From positions 1 to 18,211 of the forward strand of contig JAFADM010000042.1 of NCBI GenBank assembly GCA_023424865.1: a stretch of DNA of 18,211 nucleotides, written 5' to 3'. The notes below the pieces were generated by a model. The model did no database searches, had not been told where the DNA came from, and saw nothing but the letters and a program-made list of their open reading frames with translations. Of the stretch, positions 15,480 to 18,211 are shown piece by piece (within the stretch, counting starts at the first letter, position 1; every line of letters begins with the position of its first letter). The translations under genes and the position numbers were made by a program. Source of the stretch: Bacillota bacterium (GTDB taxonomy: Bacteria; Bacillota_A; Clostridia; DSM-8532).

Positions 15480-15564
15480 ATTGCCGCAAAGGGACTTGGA
15501 GAGCGGCAATCATGCCAAATAGTATGGGAGGTCGGCTGTCCAACTAATGGGCAGCCTCCTACCC
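15480..15564. other. Two strong hairpins in the leader of the amidohydrolase gene; possible structured RNA
   Basis: The first is a perfect 8-bp inverted repeat ATTGCCGC/GCGGCAAT at 15480-15487 and 15503-15510 with a 15-nt loop. The second is GGCTGTCC/GGGCAGCC at 15534-15541 and 15549-15556 with a 7-nt loop, extended by AGG/CCT and GGG/CCC pairs out to 15526 and 15564. The one imperfect inner pair is G-U if read on the + strand and A-C on the - strand. I recognise no known riboswitch or T-box sequence. It may be a leader element of the minus-strand gene, an independent RNA, or a repeat element. Confidence 0.5.
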
Positions 15565-15662
15565 GATCCGAGCTTCCTTTATGGATTCTAAACTAAGCTT
15601 GTTTTCCTGCGACATATGTAAGCTTTTTCTGCTATTTTTGAAACTATCTGAGAGCTTAAAAT

Positions 15663-15691
15663 GTTATAGCAAATTGTCAAAATAAAAACAA
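15663..15691 (-). promoter_or_regulatory. Probable promoter of the amidohydrolase gene
   Basis: On the minus strand TTGTTT (15691-15686) and TATAAC (15668-15663) are 17 bp apart. A start near 15656 would give a leader of about 214 nt covering the two hairpins at 15480-15564. A perfect TTGACA also lies between the two boxes but has no partner -10 at normal spacing. Confidence 0.55.
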
Positions 15692-15741
15692 CCGTAATCT
15701 GAGCAAAAACGAAAAAGAAAAATACTTTATTTTGTTCTCGT

Positions 15742-16257
15742 CTAAAGATTTAAGAGCTGTTTCTTTTTCAGCTGAAATTCTTCTTCAGTAACTAAGCCCT
15801 TACTTTTCAGGTCAGCAAGCTTTTCGATCTCCGCCAATGAGTTATTACCTTGAACAACTGTTTGATGAGTGGCAGGTTGCGACTTTTCCAAGATAATATT
15901 GCATATGCGCTGAGCATCTTGTTGCCTGAGGAAGCCAGGAGCGTACTCCACGGGCGCACTTCCTACTATGCCAAAGTTTATCTTAATTTTACCGAGTCCA
16001 CCAGGTACAACGGTGCAGCTGCTTATAGATCGATACGGAAGAACAGTAATAGGTTTAAGCATTTTACCTGGTGTTCCAATAATCAAGCAATCATCAGTAC
16101 CTAGCAAATAGGGGTATCTGGATACAAGACCACCTTTCCCGGCGTAAAAATAAATAGGAGTATCATTAGTAATTGCTCCAAGCATTTTGGCATGCCTTTT
16201 ATAAACACGAAAAACGCCAGGTTTTTTATCATCCTTTAAAAAAACGTTAGAACCCAT
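15742..16257 (-). CDS. Small PH-like/SHOCT-domain protein
   Basis: The 171-residue protein has a C-terminal SHOCT motif (about 140-171: LAEIEKLADLKSKGLVTEEE onward), a short amphipathic element found at the ends of many bacterial proteins and thought to aid oligomerisation. Residues about 20-125 are beta-rich and resemble the bacterial PH-like domains often linked to SHOCT. There is no signal peptide or membrane helix. Function is unknown. The start is set at 16257, not at the ATG 21 bp upstream, because AAAGGAG lies 8 nt before the 16257 ATG and the predicted transcription start falls almost on the earlier one. It follows the ABC gene but has its own promoter. Its codons look more A/T-rich than those of the catabolic operon. 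Confidence 0.8.
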   Translation of the reverse strand: MGSNVFLKDDKKPGVFRVYKRHAKMLGAITNDTPIYFYAGKGGLVSRYPYLLGTDDCLIIGTPGKMLKPITVLPYRSISSCTVVPGGLGKIKINFGIVGSAPVEYAPGFLRQQDAQRICNIILEKSQPATHQTVVQGNNSLAEIEKLADLKSKGLVTEEEFQLKKKQLLNL

Positions 16258-16287
16258 ATAATTCACTCCTTTATTCATTATAAATTA

Positions 16288-16315
16288 ATTATAGCAAAGA
16301 TTGGTTTTTTGTAAA
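16288..16315 (-). promoter_or_regulatory. Promoter of the SHOCT-protein gene
   Basis: On the minus strand TTTACA (16315-16310) and a perfect TATAAT (16293-16288) are 16 bp apart. It begins only 5 bp after the ABC transporter stop codon. No terminator was seen between the two genes, so read-through from the ABC gene is also possible. Confidence 0.75.
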
Positions 16316-16320
16316 TTGAT

Positions 16321-18183
16321 TTAATATACTTCCCCCTTGCAAATGGAGGATTCGGCCCAAAGCCGGGTATAAAGTCCGTTTTCGCGGATTAGCTGCTCAT
16401 GGGTTCCGGCCTCGGCGATTTGACCGTTGTCAAGGACCACTATCCTGTCGGCGTGGCGTATGGTATTCAGGCGGTGAGCAACCACGATAAGGGTCTTGTC
16501 GGCAGCCAGAGCCATCAAGGCCTCCTGAATCTCCCACTCGTTTTCCGGATCCACACTGGAGGTGGCTTCATCCAAAAGAATAATGGGCGAAGCCTTCAGT
16601 ATGGCCCGGGCAATGGAGAGACGCTGCTTTTCGCCGCCTGAAAGGGAAGTGCCGCCGTCGCCAACAAGGGTTTCATATTTTTCCGGAAGAGTCTCAATAA
16701 AATCATGGCAGCGCGCAGCTTTTGCCGCGGCCATGACCTCCTCCGGGGATGCGTCGGGCTTGCCGAAGCGGATATTGTTAAAAATGGTATCACGAAACAG
16801 GTAAACATCCTGAAAAACAATGGATATATGCTTCATCAGGGTGTCCAGCCGCATTTGCCTTATATCGGCTCCGCCAATAAGGATGCTGCCCTCGTCCACG
16901 TCCCAGAAACGGGCCATAAGGTGAAGCAGTGTGGTTTTTCCTCCGCCGGAGGGTCCTACAAGGGCCGTCATGGTTCGCTCCGGCACCGTAAGGCGGATGT
17001 TTTTCAGCGTTTTGTCCGAAGCTTCTTCTTTTATTTCGCCAGAGGTCTTGCGATAAGAAAAGGAAACATTGTTTATCGCCACAGCATACCCCTTTGGAGA
17101 CTTCTCTTCCTTGCTGTCGGGTTCTGAAAGAGCAGGGGAATCAAGAATTTCGCCCAAATGACCGCAGGCTGTTAAAAATTTTCTCCGTGCGGTGACATAG
17201 CCTAAAAGGGGAAGGGGCTCCAAGGCTCCAAGCAAAAGAATCATAAACATAAGAAGCGTGAAGCCGTCCATTCTGCCTGTGTTTAAGAGAATACCTGCGA
17301 AAAAGAGAACGGCAGAAAACCCTGTTTCATATAGGGCGCCGTACCACGCTTCATAAGGGATATAGCGGTTTAAGGCCCTCATATCCGCGTCCATATGATC
17401 CTTTATAGCCCTTCTGTAGCCCGAAAGGCGCATGTCCGGGAGCGCAAAAGCACGTATTACAGGTATGCCCTGGATAAATTCAAGGGTTCTGCTGCTGACC
17501 TTGGCTGCGGCTTCCCTTTGCTGCTGCTCCGTTTCCTTAAGCGCACGGTTGATGCTTGAGGTCATCCAAAGATAGAGGGGGAGACCGGCCAGGGAAAGGA
17601 GTGCCAAAGCCCAGTTAAGCTTCAGCAATGCAAAAAAGAGGAGAAAAGGGGTCAGGGTTCCCCTTATAAGGTTTGCCAAGGAATCATTTAATGCCAGTGA
17701 GGCAACATCCGTGGTCAGCCTGGCTTGAAGGGTTGCCGCATCCCTTCCGTAAAAGAAGCTCATGGGCAGACGACGCAGATGACGGCCCAGAAAGAGTCGC
17801 AGCCTTCCGGCAACAGTATTGTCATAATGGCAGAAGCTCTGCTGGCAAAGGCGCTCCAACAGCAGCAAAACCAGTTGAGAAAAAAGAAGCGCACCGGCAT
17901 AAGTCCAGGCTGAAGTAATATGGCCTGATAGGAGTGATGAGAGAATCCTTACCAGGCAAAGGGCGGAGGTACTGAATAAAACAGCCATAAGTATAGGATA
18001 ACCGCAAGCCTTTAATAGCTTTGCCCTGTCCTTGCCCGCAAGGGATAAAAGCTTTTTCAGGTAGGAAGTGCCTTTTGTAAGAAAATGGAAGGACTCTCGT
18101 TCCTCTTTTCCTTCATCCTTCTGATGGTCAGGGGATGTGGCCACTCTCTTTGGGTTAAGAGATGTTTTGCCTTCCTCCGGCAC
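16321..18183 (-). CDS. ABC exporter-type half-transporter (fused permease and ATPase)
   Basis: One chain carries a six-helix membrane domain (about 55-340) and an ATPase domain (about 365-600). Numbered from the GTG at 18183, Walker A GPSGGGKT is at 410-417, the Q-loop glutamine at 458, the LSGGE signature at 514-518, Walker B IILLDEA at 534-540 and the switch histidine at 570. All are intact. The membrane domain (LRRLPMSFFYGRD) resembles YbtP/YbtQ and IrtA/IrtB-type transporters, which usually work as heterodimers, so a partner gene may lie just beyond the right edge. GTG at 18183 is chosen because AGAAGGAG lies 7 nt upstream; the frame stays open to the window edge and a TTG at 18207 is possible. 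The first 45 residues are charged and variable. Substrate unknown. Confidence 0.88.
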   Translation of the reverse strand: MPEEGKTSLNPKRVATSPDHQKDEGKEERESFHFLTKGTSYLKKLLSLAGKDRAKLLKACGYPILMAVLFSTSALCLVRILSSLLSGHITSAWTYAGALLFSQLVLLLLERLCQQSFCHYDNTVAGRLRLFLGRHLRRLPMSFFYGRDAATLQARLTTDVASLALNDSLANLIRGTLTPFLLFFALLKLNWALALLSLAGLPLYLWMTSSINRALKETEQQQREAAAKVSSRTLEFIQGIPVIRAFALPDMRLSGYRRAIKDHMDADMRALNRYIPYEAWYGALYETGFSAVLFFAGILLNTGRMDGFTLLMFMILLLGALEPLPLLGYVTARRKFLTACGHLGEILDSPALSEPDSKEEKSPKGYAVAINNVSFSYRKTSGEIKEEASDKTLKNIRLTVPERTMTALVGPSGGGKTTLLHLMARFWDVDEGSILIGGADIRQMRLDTLMKHISIVFQDVYLFRDTIFNNIRFGKPDASPEEVMAAAKAARCHDFIETLPEKYETLVGDGGTSLSGGEKQRLSIARAILKASPIILLDEATSSVDPENEWEIQEALMALAADKTLIVVAHRLNTIRHADRIVVLDNGQIAEAGTHEQLIRENGLYTRLWAESSICKGEVY

Positions 18184-18211
18184 AGTGCTTCTCCTTCTTA
18201 ACGTCAAGCCA

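Noticed and set aside
15570..15625. AGCTT at 25-bp intervals (15571, 15596, 15621) as a possible repeat array or CRISPR-like element
   Set aside because: Only the five bases recur; the intervening sequences are not similar and the next AGCTT is out of phase.
1..18211. Insertion sequences, prophage, CRISPR arrays, tRNA or rRNA genes
   Set aside because: No transposase, integrase, regularly spaced repeat or recognisable tRNA/rRNA sequence was seen on either strand.

Overview
The window reads as a chromosomal stretch of a Gram-positive, probably clostridial, polysaccharide-degrading bacterium. The evidence is the strong AAGGAGG-type ribosome sites, the mixed ATG/GTG/TTG starts, and a transmembrane AraC regulator of the kind common in Lachnospiraceae and Paenibacillus. 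Genus-level placement cannot be made from the sequence alone.

Positions 3-12721 (+ strand) hold a co-directional catabolic gene block. It is cut by the left edge and closed by a clear rho-independent terminator at 12843-12871. It encodes two glycosidase-like proteins with probable (alpha/alpha)6 toroids, a membrane-anchored AraC-family sensor-regulator, a DUF1537 four-carbon acid-sugar kinase, a PdxA/PdxA2-family dehydrogenase, a DapA/NanA-family aldolase, an iron-type alcohol dehydrogenase and, after a 224-bp gap with a possible internal promoter, a sialidase-like beta-propeller protein. The two proteins with visible N-termini (702 and 617 aa) lack signal peptides, so the sugar is probably imported as an oligosaccharide and cut in the cytoplasm.

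The four catabolic enzymes fit together as one route. A seven-carbon 3-deoxy-ulosaric acid would be cut to pyruvate and a C4 aldehyde-acid, reduced to a tetronate, phosphorylated at O4, then oxidised and decarboxylated to dihydroxyacetone phosphate. For Dha (3-deoxy-D-lyxo-heptulosaric acid, found in pectic rhamnogalacturonan II) the C4 product works out stereochemically to D-threonate, the known substrate of the DUF1537/PdxA2 pair. This is inference, but it is the most interesting reading of the window.

Positions 12722-14614 (+) hold a terminator-rich intergenic region and a separate two-gene unit: an XRE-AbrB fusion regulator and a membrane-anchored alpha/beta hydrolase. The unit is driven by a good promoter overlapped by a 14-bp palindrome.

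Positions 14660-18211 (- strand) hold, in order of transcription, an ABC exporter-type half-transporter at the right edge, a small PH-like/SHOCT protein with its own promoter, a hairpin-rich 299-bp gap, and an N-formylglutamate amidohydrolase-family protein that converges on the hydrolase gene. Short tandem duplications lie at or just after three gene ends (8521-8568, 12810-12828, 14627-14666).
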